DNA of 64,000 nucleotides from CAVXHQ01 sp963761735 (GTDB lineage Bacteria > Pseudomonadota > Alphaproteobacteria > Rhodobacterales > Rhodobacteraceae). Of the stretch, positions 7,850 through 16,653 are shown piece after piece (position 1 is the stretch's first letter; each line of letters opens with the position of its first letter). A program made the translations under genes and the position numbers. The stretch covers positions 1-64,000 of the forward strand of contig CAVXHQ010000003.1 in the NCBI GenBank assembly GCA_963761735.1, given 5' to 3'. The notes under the pieces are model-generated. The model did not search any database. It was not told the DNA's origin and saw only the letters and a program-made list of their open reading frames with translations.

Positions 7850-10135
7850 CTAGGGATTGTCCATCCGCACCACGGCGCGGATCTTGCCCGTCACCGGCAC
7901 TTCCCAGATCAGCCGGAACTGGTCGCTCTGCGGCCCGTACTGCTCGTCGACATAGGGCATCGCATAGGACGTCTGGACGCCTGAAATCGCGGGCCGGTTC
8001 ACATTCACGACCGATTCCACCGTCCGCAACCGCCCCCGGAACGGCAGCGCGGTGCCCGGATCGACGATCCAGATGCGGCTCAGCGTCGGCTGGACATGGG
8101 TCACCGTCAGCGGGTTGAACACCGGCTCGGTGACGCCGTTGAACACGTTGCCGATAAAGCTGACGTTGCTCGTCGCCCCATAGTCCAGATCGGCAAAGGA
8201 GGTGTCGACCTTTTCGATCCGGTTGATCACGCCGTTCAGAGTGCGGAACACGTTGTGCGACACCGTCAGCCCGCGGATCGAATGGCCGGTGCCATAGGGT
8301 TTGATCACCAGCCAGTTGAACCCCGGCGCCATGTCGGAAACGATACAGAAGTTCGCGGTCAAGGTCAGCCCACCAAAGGTGAACGCCGCCCCGACGAGGT
8401 TCGGGTTCGCGTCGTGCTCGTTCGTCCACTCGATGAAATTATTGTCGATATAGTTGCCGGTGATCGTCGTGCCGATGTTGGGCATGGTGAACACGATGCC
8501 ACCCAGTCGCACGCCGTTCGGCCCCTCGTCGCCCTGATACCAGTGACAGCCGACGATGTGGGTGCCCGCGCCAGCGATGACGGCCCAATGGCGGAACTTG
8601 ACCACGATGCAATCGGTCAGGCGCACGTCGTTGGCATTCAGGTTCATGCCGATGCTCTGGCGGAACTGCGCGTTCAACGGCTGTTCGTTGCTCAGGAACG
8701 TACACCGGTCGATCTGCAGGCCCTGACAGCCGTTGCCCGTCGAGGTGATGCCGCGGTTGCGCGGCCGGGTGATGTAACAATCGCGGATCTGGTTGGAAAA
8801 TCCGTTTTGCGACAGCATGATACCCGAGGCGCGCCCGTTGCACTGAAAATCGATGTCGGCGAGGGTGAAGATCGCAAGGTTTTCGTAGCCCGAAAAATCG
8901 AGCATGTATTTGTACCGCGTGAAGGTATAGTTCTGCGACCCGACCGCATCATACAGAGGCTGGCTGATGGTCACGCGCCGCTGGCCGACGTTCACTGCCT
9001 GCACATATATCTCACGCCCGACGCCGTTGCCCGACACGAGTGAGCCCACCTTAATCGCTGCCGCATTGGTGACGTTGGTAAGGGTCAGGGCGCCGCGCGC
9101 ATAGCTTGCGGGAGACGTGGCCACGTCGGGGTTCCAGGCGGGGGAATCCTGCGCCTCGAACTGGGCATTCTTGATCAGGCGGCGGATCGCCCAGGTCGTC
9201 TTGGACGGATCGCACGCCTGCATATCGATCGGCCCCGACAGACCGATCCGGCGCCCGCCAAGGTCCAGGCTTTCGTGATCGGAAAAATTCAGAAGCGCCT
9301 GAAACGACTTGCGGAACGCCTGTTCCTCGTCGCCAAAGGCATCGAGATAGGTCTGATAGTCGAAATTGCGTTGCAGAATAAGGCGCTCGTCGCCGGTCAT
9401 CACGACGGTGCCGACGAAACGCACCTGACTCTGGAAAGTGACGTTGGACGACAGCCGGTAGGTGCCCGCCGACACCAGAACCTCGCGCCCGTTGGCCGCG
9501 GCATCCGCCCGCTCGAAGGCGGCGGCGTCATTGGTCGTGCCGTCGCCCACCGCACCGTAATCGCGCACGTCGACGATGCCCACCGCATCGGCAAGGTAGA
9601 ACGACGACACGTCCTCGATGGTGATATCGTCGATCCGGACGATGCCGCCGTTCGGTCCGGTCAGGTCGATGCCGATATGGGCATACCCCGCCTCGGCCCA
9701 GACCATATCGACACCGCCGCGATTGCCGGTGCCGACGATCGCCTTGATCTCGACAACCTCGCCATAGGTCGAAAGCTCGGTCGACGGACCCGAGGTGGCG
9801 ACACCTGTCAGGGCCACATTGTTGGACCGGTACGGATTGCCCGCGATCCGCACCGACGCAAACGCGCCGGCGATCACCTTGACGCGCACGGTCACCTGCA
9901 AATAGCACCCCGGCTCGATCGGCGTCTGGCCCATGTACCGCAGCCGCTGGGTCGACGAGGTCTTGGAGATTTCCAGGCAGCCCGAAAAGTCCTGATCGGC
10001 GGGAACGAAGACGCCATCGCCCGATCCCAGATAGGTCGGCGTGCCGGGGCGGCCTGTCGTCGTCGACCAGACACCAAGGCCCGCCGCGAACGGAGTCGGG
10101 TTAAAGACGATGCCGTCTGTCACTGCTTTGTTCAT
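7850..10135 (-). CDS. Pectate-lyase-superfamily beta-helix protein, spike-like (GH28-related)
   Basis: 761 residues, no signal peptide, start supported by GAGGAT before ATG 10135. Residues 1-185 look like a beta-sandwich, binding-type module. At about 195 comes VDVRDYGAVGDGTTNDAAAF, the hallmark opening of Pectate_lyase_3/GH28-related parallel beta-helices. Long Asn/Gly/Ile-rich helical coils follow (for example TITGNYIDNNFIEW) to about 690, then a C-terminal beta cap. Phage tailspikes and gene-transfer-agent head spikes share this plan. No phage or GTA structural gene is nearby. A polysaccharide-binding or depolymerising spike is my inference; an intracellular enzyme is unlikely. Confidence 0.8.
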   Translation of the reverse strand: MNKAVTDGIVFNPTPFAAGLGVWSTTTGRPGTPTYLGSGDGVFVPADQDFSGCLEISKTSSTQRLRYMGQTPIEPGCYLQVTVRVKVIAGAFASVRIAGNPYRSNNVALTGVATSGPSTELSTYGEVVEIKAIVGTGNRGGVDMVWAEAGYAHIGIDLTGPNGGIVRIDDITIEDVSSFYLADAVGIVDVRDYGAVGDGTTNDAAAFERADAAANGREVLVSAGTYRLSSNVTFQSQVRFVGTVVMTGDERLILQRNFDYQTYLDAFGDEEQAFRKSFQALLNFSDHESLDLGGRRIGLSGPIDMQACDPSKTTWAIRRLIKNAQFEAQDSPAWNPDVATSPASYARGALTLTNVTNAAAIKVGSLVSGNGVGREIYVQAVNVGQRRVTISQPLYDAVGSQNYTFTRYKYMLDFSGYENLAIFTLADIDFQCNGRASGIMLSQNGFSNQIRDCYITRPRNRGITSTGNGCQGLQIDRCTFLSNEQPLNAQFRQSIGMNLNANDVRLTDCIVVKFRHWAVIAGAGTHIVGCHWYQGDEGPNGVRLGGIVFTMPNIGTTITGNYIDNNFIEWTNEHDANPNLVGAAFTFGGLTLTANFCIVSDMAPGFNWLVIKPYGTGHSIRGLTVSHNVFRTLNGVINRIEKVDTSFADLDYGATSNVSFIGNVFNGVTEPVFNPLTVTHVQPTLSRIWIVDPGTALPFRGRLRTVESVVNVNRPAISGVQTSYAMPYVDEQYGPQSDQFRLIWEVPVTGKIRAVVRMDNP

Positions 10136-10452
10136 GGGATATCCTCACGCCTCTGATGCAGGGTCGGCGGCGTCTCCCCGGTCAGGGATGCGCAGCCGTG
10201 TGTCTGAGCCTGTGGATAGGCGAGGGGGGTAAAGACGCGGCTGGGGCACCGTCACGGTGGGACGCGCGGCGGGGCAACGGATGCCGCCCGGTTCAGCGGC
10301 AGATCCCCGGTGGTTGCGGAACGGTTGCCCGGCCCGGTTCCAACCCTGCCCGCAGGCTCCTGTTCCGGTCCCGCCCGGCCAGACAGGTCCCGCGACGATA
10401 CGCTCCGCGCCGCTCCCTTGACCGTGCCCGCCGCTTGGCCGAATGTCGCGCG
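10136..10452. other. Intergenic region between divergent beta-helix and rhomboid genes
   Basis: 317 bases with no supported gene. A small palindrome CACCGT-C-ACGGTG occurs at 10247-10259. The GAGGAT ribosome-binding site of the beta-helix gene lies just after 10136 on the minus strand. I could not identify convincing promoter boxes. Confidence 0.45.
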
Positions 10453-11202
10453 ATGCTGCCGATCCGCGATCACAACCCGTCCGCGCGCACGCCCTGGGTC
10501 ACCTGGGGCCTGATGACGGCCAACATCGGCGTCTATTTGTGGGGGCTGGCGTTCTGGCAAGGGATGACCGCGCAATACGACCTGTACTATTGCTGCGCGA
10601 TGATCCCCGCGCGGATCAGCAACGGCGAGGCTTACATCTCGCTGCTGACCTCGGCATTCCTGCACAACGGCCTCTTTCACATCGCAGGCAACATGCTGTT
10701 TTTGTGGATTTTCGGCGACAACCTCGAGGACCGGATGGGTCCCGTCGCCTTTCTTGCGTTCTACCTGACCTGCGCTGTCGGCGCGGGCCTTGCGCAATGG
10801 GCGGCGGCGCCCTGGTCGCCGATCCCGATGGTCGGCGCCTCGGGTGCCATCGCGGGCGTCATGGGCGGCTATCTGTTGCTGTTTCCGCGCGCAAAGGTCG
10901 ACATTCTGATCTGGATCATCGTCTTCGTGCGCATCCTGCCGATCCCGGCATGGCTGATGCTGGGTCTTTGGTTCGGGTTTCAGCTGTTCAACGGAATCGG
11001 CAGCAATGCGTTCGACAGTGGCGTCGCCTATTGGGCGCATGCAGGCGGGTTCATCGTCGGCTTTATCGCGTGCCTGCCGCTGTGGTGGCGCCTTGGCGGG
11101 CGCCGCTTCTGGGACATCACCGACGGTGCGCCGCCGAACCCGCCCGCGCCCGATCCGTTCGGCCCTTCGTCAGTGCCGCAGATCTCCCGCAGACGCCGCT
11201 AG
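10453..11202 (+). CDS. Rhomboid-family intramembrane serine protease
   Basis: 249 residues with at least six hydrophobic segments. The rhomboid catalytic dyad is present: Ser130 in GASGAIAGVMGGY and His196 in AHAGGFIVG. The upstream HNGLFHIAGNMLFLWIFG (His76, Asn80) forms the oxyanion-side motif. Such proteases cut transmembrane substrates inside the bilayer. The C-terminal tail is Pro-rich and cytoplasmic-like. The frame is open well upstream, but the ATG at 10453 places the first helix normally. It is convergent with suhB, and no obvious substrate gene is adjacent. Confidence 0.92.
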   Translation: MLPIRDHNPSARTPWVTWGLMTANIGVYLWGLAFWQGMTAQYDLYYCCAMIPARISNGEAYISLLTSAFLHNGLFHIAGNMLFLWIFGDNLEDRMGPVAFLAFYLTCAVGAGLAQWAAAPWSPIPMVGASGAIAGVMGGYLLLFPRAKVDILIWIIVFVRILPIPAWLMLGLWFGFQLFNGIGSNAFDSGVAYWAHAGGFIVGFIACLPLWWRLGGRRFWDITDGAPPNPPAPDPFGPSSVPQISRRRR

Positions 11203-11239
11203 GCACCCGCCCGCACTCGGAAAGGACTGCTTCGCGGCC

Positions 11240-12031
11240 TCAGGCGTCGCGCGTACGGATCACGCCCGCGAACCTGTCGAACACGTCGCCGTTCGCCGCA
11301 ATCACATGACCGTCCAGAACCGACCCGCCATTGCGGATAGCACCCGTAAATCCGCCAGCTTCGGTCACGATCACGAGGCCGGCGGCAATGTCCCAGACCT
11401 TCAGCTCGCGCTCCCAATACCCGTCGAGCCGTCCCGCCGCGACATAGGCCAGATGCAGCGCCGCCGACCCCCAGTTGCGCACGCCGGCGCACAGCGGCAT
11501 CAGACGCGCCATGTCCTGCAACGCGGCAGGCAACATCCGGCGCCCGATGGCGGGAATGCCGGTGCCGAACACGCATTCCTCAAGGCGCGCGCGCGCAGAC
11601 ACGCGCAGCCTGCTCTGGTTCATCCAGGCGCCCTCGCCCTTTTCGGCATAGAACATCTCGTCCTTGACGGGATCGTAGACAACGCCCGCCACGATCGTGC
11701 CCTTGTGCTCGAGGGCGATCGAAATCGCCCAATGCGGCATACCGTGCAGGTAATTCGTCGTGCCATCCAGCGGGTCCACGATCCAGCGGCGCGTCGGGTC
11801 CTGGCCCTCTGCGGCGCCGCCCTCCTCGCCCAGAAACCCGTAGGTCGGCCGCGCCTCCATCAACATCTCGCGGATCGTCTCTTCGGCCTGCCGGTCGGCC
11901 CGGGTGACGAAATCGCCCGGACCCTTCCTGGACACCTGCAATTGCTCGACCTCGGCGAAATCCTTGAGCAGCGCGCGCGCCGCACGCCGCGCCGTCTTCA
12001 TCATGACGTTCATATTGGCGCTCAGTGCCAT
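11240..12031 (-). CDS. suhB: Inositol-1-monophosphatase (SuhB)
   Basis: 263 residues. The metal-binding motifs of the FIG/IMPase superfamily are intact: GEEGG (about 68-72), DPLDGTTN (86-93) and the C-terminal WDIAAG, which supplies the last Asp. The enzyme hydrolyses inositol phosphates in the cytosol; the family also includes SuhB proteins with roles in rRNA antitermination. The start MALSANMNVM matches the typical family N-terminus. A Lys-rich KGPGDFVTRAD segment is also characteristic. It is monocistronic as far as can be seen. Confidence 0.93.
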   Translation of the reverse strand: MALSANMNVMMKTARRAARALLKDFAEVEQLQVSRKGPGDFVTRADRQAEETIREMLMEARPTYGFLGEEGGAAEGQDPTRRWIVDPLDGTTNYLHGMPHWAISIALEHKGTIVAGVVYDPVKDEMFYAEKGEGAWMNQSRLRVSARARLEECVFGTGIPAIGRRMLPAALQDMARLMPLCAGVRNWGSAALHLAYVAAGRLDGYWERELKVWDIAAGLVIVTEAGGFTGAIRNGGSVLDGHVIAANGDVFDRFAGVIRTRDA

Positions 12032-12106
12032 GCTTGCGCTCCATGTTTTGCGGGTGCCGGATCAGGAACCGCGTATAGGTAGCAACCGGGATGCGGGCAA
12101 GCCCTG

Positions 12107-12134
12107 CCCGAAGGTGCCCATAATCTCCTTCGGG
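12107..12134. promoter_or_regulatory. Inverted repeat between suhB and the GGDEF-EAL gene
   Basis: CCCGAAGG (12107-12114) and CCTTCGGG (12127-12134) form an 8-bp stem with a 12-base loop, in the 210-base space between the divergent suhB and GGDEF-EAL genes. It could be an operator or an RNA hairpin. No T-run follows in either direction. Confidence 0.3.
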
Positions 12135-12241
12135 AGGCGGTCCGCAAACTCGATAAAATCCGACAGGTTCCGGGCGGCGTTAACACGACGGTCGTTTCTG
12201 GCAACGATAAACCTGCCAGCGGGCAAAGGGCGATATCCAAC

Positions 12242-14237
12242 GTGATCAATGGCAAGAGGCGCAAAACACGCACAATCGAACGCCCCGTGAACCGGATCTT
12301 CCGGCGGTTGCGTCGGGAATTTCGTCCCGCACTCGTGGCAACCGGGCAGCTGCGGGCCCTGCGGCTGATTTCTATCGGCGTCATGCTGGGCATCGTGGCC
12401 TATGCCTACGACAGCTTCGCGACCATCGTGGTCGGCATCATCATCGCGATTTCGGAGAGTATGCTGATCGGCGTGCAGCGTTTCGCCCCCGGGGAGGGCC
12501 GCGACGCGCCGCGCTGGATGCTCGTGACGTTCTGGGGTGCGACGATCACCGCGTCCTGGACCTATTTCGCCCCCGCGGTGCTGATCGCCGGGGTCCATTC
12601 GGTCCCCCTCCTGATCACGGCCCTGCTGTGGACGTTCGGCGTTTTCAGCCACATCGCCAATTCCTATACTAGGTTACCGGCGTTCCTGTGGTCCCAGCTC
12701 GTTCCCGGTTACGTCACCGTCGCCTTCATCGTCGCGATATCCGATCCGCTGACCATCATGGGGCCACAGTGGCCCGAATGGATCTTCGCTTTCGGGATGC
12801 TCTTCTTGTATTACGGTACATCGACGGTCAGCATCGCGGTCCTCACCCGCACCCAGTCTGCCCTTGCCCGGATGAAGATCGAGGCCGATCACCGGCACGA
12901 ACGCCTTCGGTTCCTGCACCGGCACGACGGGCTGACCGGGCTGCTGACCCGTCAGGCCTTCGACGAAGAACTCGAGAAATTTCTGGCCGCGCGTGCGGGC
13001 TGCGTCACCTGCAGCGTTTTCAACATCGACCTCGACGGCTTCAAACCGATAAACGACAGCTACAGCCATGCGGCGGGCGACGCGGTCCTTGTCGCGGTGG
13101 CCAACCGGTTGCGCAAGACCGCGCCACCGGGTGCCCTCGTGGCGCGGCTGGGCGGCGACGAATTTGCCGTCGCCTGTTGTGGCGAGGCATTGCGCGAGGG
13201 CACCGGCTCCGAAGACCCGACGGTCCTCGGCCGCCTGCTGGTCTCGGCAATCGAGGCGCAGGTTGACTATGACGGTCGCGCCTTGCGGGTGGGCGCCAGC
13301 ATCGGCATCGCCGACAGCAGCGCCGAACTACACTCCATCGGTCTGCTGTGCCGCGCAGCCGATCAGGCGATGTTCGCCAGCAAATCGGACGCCATCAACC
13401 GGGTCCGTCTCTATGTCCCGGGCGAGGTGCTGAGCCGCCCGACCTTGCAAGACCGTAAACTGCTTCTCGATGCGATCGAACGCGGCGAAATCGTGCCGCA
13501 TTACCAGCCCAAGGTCCGCATCGCCACGGGCGAGCCATGCGGCTATGAGGCGCTCGCCCGCTGGATCCACCCCGAGCGTGGGCTGCTGCCGCCCGGTGAA
13601 TTCATTCCCCGGATCAACGAGATGGGTCTGCAAGGCGATTTTCTGCACGCCATCGCGCAGCGGGTCCTGATCGATACCTCGGACCTGCTCGCCGACGGGA
13701 TCGATCCCGGTCAGATGTCGATCAATGTCCCCGAGGTGACGCTTGCGACGCTGACCGGCCGCGCCGAGGCTCGACCGGCTCCTCGACGCCTATCCCCAGA
13801 CCCTGCCGTATCTGACCTTCGAGATCACCGAGGATGTTTTCATCGCCCGGTCCGGCAATATCATTCAGGACACGATTGCCCATTTCCGGGACCGCGGCGT
13901 CCGCATCTCGCTGGACGACTTCGGCACTGGCTTTGCCTCGTTTCAGCATCTGCGCGAACTTGAATTCGACGAGTTGAAAATCGACAAGAGCTTTGTCGCG
14001 GGCCTTGGCACGGAAACCGCGGCCGAAGTGCTGATCGACGGATTCCTCACCATCGCCAAGGGCCTTGGCGTGACGGTGGTTGCCGAAGGCGTCGAAACCG
14101 AGGCGCAGCGCCACCACCTGGTCGCCCTTGGCGGACGCGTCGCCCAGGGCTGGCTTTTCGCGCGGGCGGAACCCTTCGATACCATTCGCGCAAAGATCAA
14201 GGCAACCTCGGCACAGGTCGAGAAGCTGGCCGGCTGA
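12242..14237 (+). CDS. Membrane GGDEF-EAL protein (c-di-GMP turnover), frameshift near 13769
   Basis: The GTG start at 12242 opens a product with several N-terminal membrane segments (to about residue 195). A GGDEF domain follows, with an intact LGGDEFAV at about 301-308, and then an EAL domain starting YQPK and YEALARW at about 435. After GRAE the frame is lost: one extra G at about 13769. The continuation LDRLLDAYPQTLPYLTFEI, then DDFGTGFASF, KIDKSF and GVETEAQ, lies in the next frame to 14237. The span of 1996 bases is 665 codons plus one base. If repaired, both catalytic signatures are present, so synthase, esterase or both are possible. Confidence 0.8.
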
Positions 14238-14240
14238 CGC

Positions 14241-15158
14241 CTAGATCCGCTGCAGTTTGACGACTTCCTGGCGCGTCAGGCGGATCAGATGCGCCATGAA
14301 AGGACGCGCGGTATCCTCGGCCCGCGTCGCGGCGAACAACCGCCGGGTCATCCCTGTCGCGCCGTCGGGACCGATCAGGGGCCGGGTCACATAATCGGCG
14401 TTATAGCGCACCTGACGCACCACCCAGTCGGGCAGCACGGCCACCCCCCGGTTCGACGCGACAAGCAGCAAAATAACTGCCGTCAGCTCTACCTGACGCA
14501 CCGATCCCGGCTCTGTCTTTGCGGGAATGAGAAGCTGGCTGAACACATCGAGACGGTGCCGTTCGACCGGATAGGTGATGAGCGTCTCACCCTTGAAGTC
14601 AGCGGCACCGATGGCCGTCTTGCGCGCCAGCGGGTGGGTCGCGGCGGCGACGAATACCGGTTCGTAATCGAACAGCGGCGTGAAATCGGTTTCCGGCAGG
14701 TCCTCGGGGTCAGACGAGACCACCAGATCAACTTCTTCGCGTTTCAGCGCCGACATGGCATCGAAGGCAAGGCCGGGGCGGATGTCCACATCCACCTCGG
14801 GCCATGCCTTGCGGAACTGCTCCAGCACCGGGAAAAGCCATTCGAAACAGGCGTGACATTCGATGGCGATGTGCAACCGCCCCGAACTGCCCTGCACCAG
14901 CCCTGCGAACTCCGCCTCCAGATCGGCGACCAGCGGCAGGATCCGCTCCGCCGCCGCCAGCAGTTTCATCCCCGCCGAAGACAGCCGCAACGGCTTTGCG
15001 CGGCGCACGAAAAGTTCGACCCCCGCCTGATCCTCGATCCCCTTGATCTGATGGCTCAACGCGCTTTGCGTGATGCCCAGCGTCTCCGCCGCCCGTGCCA
15101 GACCACCGGTATCGTGAATCGCCCTGATGCTGCGCAGATGGCGAAATTCGATGTGCAC
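14241..15158 (-). CDS. metR: LysR-family regulator, probable MetR
   Basis: 305 residues from a GTG start at 15158 (HIEFRHLRSIRAI follows); an in-frame TTG at 15170 is the alternative. The N-terminal winged HTH is typical (AAETLGITQSALSHQIKGIE), followed by a LysR substrate domain. Divergence from metF, and the MetR-like TQSALSHQIK helix, point to MetR, which activates methionine-biosynthesis genes using homocysteine. The intergenic region carries an inverted repeat suited to such a regulator. It ends three bases from the convergent GGDEF-EAL gene. Confidence 0.85.
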   Translation of the reverse strand: MHIEFRHLRSIRAIHDTGGLARAAETLGITQSALSHQIKGIEDQAGVELFVRRAKPLRLSSAGMKLLAAAERILPLVADLEAEFAGLVQGSSGRLHIAIECHACFEWLFPVLEQFRKAWPEVDVDIRPGLAFDAMSALKREEVDLVVSSDPEDLPETDFTPLFDYEPVFVAAATHPLARKTAIGAADFKGETLITYPVERHRLDVFSQLLIPAKTEPGSVRQVELTAVILLLVASNRGVAVLPDWVVRQVRYNADYVTRPLIGPDGATGMTRRLFAATRAEDTARPFMAHLIRLTRQEVVKLQRI

Positions 15159-15179
15159 GACCCGCCCCAATTCAAATAG

Positions 15180-15209
15180 AACTCATCATCATGCTGAGAG
15201 TTATGAGTT
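15180..15209. promoter_or_regulatory. Candidate MetR operator in the metR-metF intergenic region
   Basis: AACTCAT (15180-15186) and ATGAGTT (15203-15209) form a perfect 7-bp inverted repeat with a 16-base spacer, in the short divergent region between the LysR gene and metF. LysR-type regulators usually bind such interrupted palindromes near their own promoter. The exact MetR consensus TGAA-N5-TTCA is not clearly present, so assignment rests on position and symmetry. Confidence 0.45.
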
Positions 15210-15263
15210 TGTTTCACAGAGCCGCACATGAGACAAGGATGCAACCTTCACAGGATGCCCGCC

Positions 15264-16130
15264 ATGACCCGTCCCACCGTTTCGTTCGAATTTTTCCCGC
15301 CCAAAAACCTCGAGGCCTCGTTCCGCCTGTGGGACACGCTGTCGGTGCTTGCCCCGCTCGACCCGGGCTTCGTTTCCGTGACCTACGGCGCCGGCGGCAC
15401 GACCCGCACGCTGACCCACGAGGCCGTGGCGACGATCCACAAGAACACCGGCCTGCCCGTCGCCGCCCACCTGACCTGCGTCAACGCGACCCGCGCCGAG
15501 ACGATGGAAATCGCCGATCAGTATGCTGCCGCCGGCGTCACCGAAATCGTCGCCCTGCGGGGCGATCCGCCCAAGGGCTGCGGCAAATTCACGCCCGTGA
15601 AGGACGGTTTTCAGGGATCCGTCGATCTGATCGGGGCCCTCGCCAACACCGGAAAATTCAAAATCCGCGTCGGCGCCTACCCCGAACGGCACCCCGACGC
15701 TGCCGACACGCAGGCCGACATCGACCATCTGAAGCGCAAGATCGACGCGGGCGCACATTCCGCGATCACGCAGTTCTTCTTCGAAGCCGATACCTTCTTT
15801 CGGTTCCGCGATGCCTGCGTCAAGGCCGGGATCGACGCGCCCATCATCCCCGGCATCCTGCCGATCGAAAACTGGAACGGCGCGCGCAAATTCGCGAACA
15901 TGACCGGCACCTCGATCCCGCAGCTCGTCTCGGACGCCTTTGACAATGCGACCCGCGACGGCACGACAGATCTGCTTGCCACCGCAATCGCCACCGAACT
16001 GTGCGATAATCTGCTGCGCGGCGGCGTCGAGCATCTGCATTTCTATACGCTCAACCGGCCGGAACTGACGCGCGATATCTGTCACGCCTTGGGCGTGACC
16101 CCCAAGGTCGCCTTGCAGGAAGTCGCCTGA
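15264..16130 (+). CDS. metF: Methylenetetrahydrofolate reductase
   Basis: 288 residues, of the size of bacterial MetF. Recognisable motifs are SFEFFPPKN at the N-terminus, VSVTYGAGGTT, LRGDPP, and the FAD/folate-binding QFFFEADTFFRF region, with HFYTLNRPE near the end. It reduces 5,10-methylene-THF to 5-methyl-THF for methionine synthesis. The ATG at 15264 has AGGA about eight bases upstream, better than the ATG at 15255. The divergent LysR gene is its probable regulator. Confidence 0.95.
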   Translation: MTRPTVSFEFFPPKNLEASFRLWDTLSVLAPLDPGFVSVTYGAGGTTRTLTHEAVATIHKNTGLPVAAHLTCVNATRAETMEIADQYAAAGVTEIVALRGDPPKGCGKFTPVKDGFQGSVDLIGALANTGKFKIRVGAYPERHPDAADTQADIDHLKRKIDAGAHSAITQFFFEADTFFRFRDACVKAGIDAPIIPGILPIENWNGARKFANMTGTSIPQLVSDAFDNATRDGTTDLLATAIATELCDNLLRGGVEHLHFYTLNRPELTRDICHALGVTPKVALQEVA

Positions 16131-16137
16131 CCGGCAT

Positions 16138-16159
16138 GGATGCGGTACAGCCCGCATCC
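16138..16159 (+). terminator. Hairpin after metF
   Basis: GGATGCGG and CCGCATCC form a perfect 8-bp stem with loop TACAGC, only a few bases after the metF stop and immediately before the ribosome-binding site of the next gene. No T-run follows, so it could be a weak terminator, a processing site or a translational control element. Confidence 0.35.
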
Positions 16160-16170
16160 GGAGACCTAAG

Positions 16171-16653
16171 GTGACGGACACAGACGCCGCTCAGCCGGTT
16201 CCTTTGACGCCCGAAGACCTCAGGGCGATATCCGGCCTCGATTATCTGAACGGCCTCCTTGCCGGTCGCTATGCCGGATCGCCGATGTCGGCCCTGCTCG
16301 GCTGCCGCATTCACGAGGTTGCCGCAGGCCGTGTCGTCTTTGCGGCGATGCCGATGGATGTCCACACCAACCCGATGGGATCGACGCACGGCGGCTGGTA
16401 CGGCGCGACGCTCGACACCGCGATGGGATGGGCGGTGATGTCGAAGCTGCCCGCCGGGGTCGGGTATACGACGCTGGAATACAAGGTAAACCTGATCCGC
16501 GCCCTGCCGCCCGGCACCGACGTTCACGTCACCGGCACGGTCGATCACGCGGGCCGCACGACCGCCGCCGCACAGGGCCGGATCACGTCGCCGGACGGCG
16601 CCCGCCTCTATGCCACCGCAACGACCACCTGCCTCATCCTGCGCGGGACGTAA
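16171..16653 (+). CDS. PaaI-family hotdog thioesterase
   Basis: 160 residues from a GTG start at 16171, with GGAG eight bases upstream. The hotdog core is evident: VHTNPMGSTHGGWYGATLD (substrate-channel Gly-rich loop and central helix) and TTLEYKVNLIRALPPGTD. These match the PaaI/YdiI type of acyl-CoA thioesterases that hydrolyse aryl- or acyl-CoA in the cytosol. The substrate is not deducible. Its 3' end overlaps the convergent DUF2235 gene by 20 bases. Confidence 0.88.
   Translation: MTDTDAAQPVPLTPEDLRAISGLDYLNGLLAGRYAGSPMSALLGCRIHEVAAGRVVFAAMPMDVHTNPMGSTHGGWYGATLDTAMGWAVMSKLPAGVGYTTLEYKVNLIRALPPGTDVHVTGTVDHAGRTTAAAQGRITSPDGARLYATATTTCLILRGT

Noticed and set aside
7850..10135. A prophage remnant
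   Set aside because: No integrase, capsid, portal, terminase or attachment-site repeats flank the beta-helix gene. The neighbours are ordinary chromosomal genes.
16171..16653. The thioesterase as a partner of metF in methionine synthesis
   Set aside because: It is 40 bases downstream of metF but has its own ribosome-binding site behind a hairpin, and no family link to methionine; adjacency alone is not enough.
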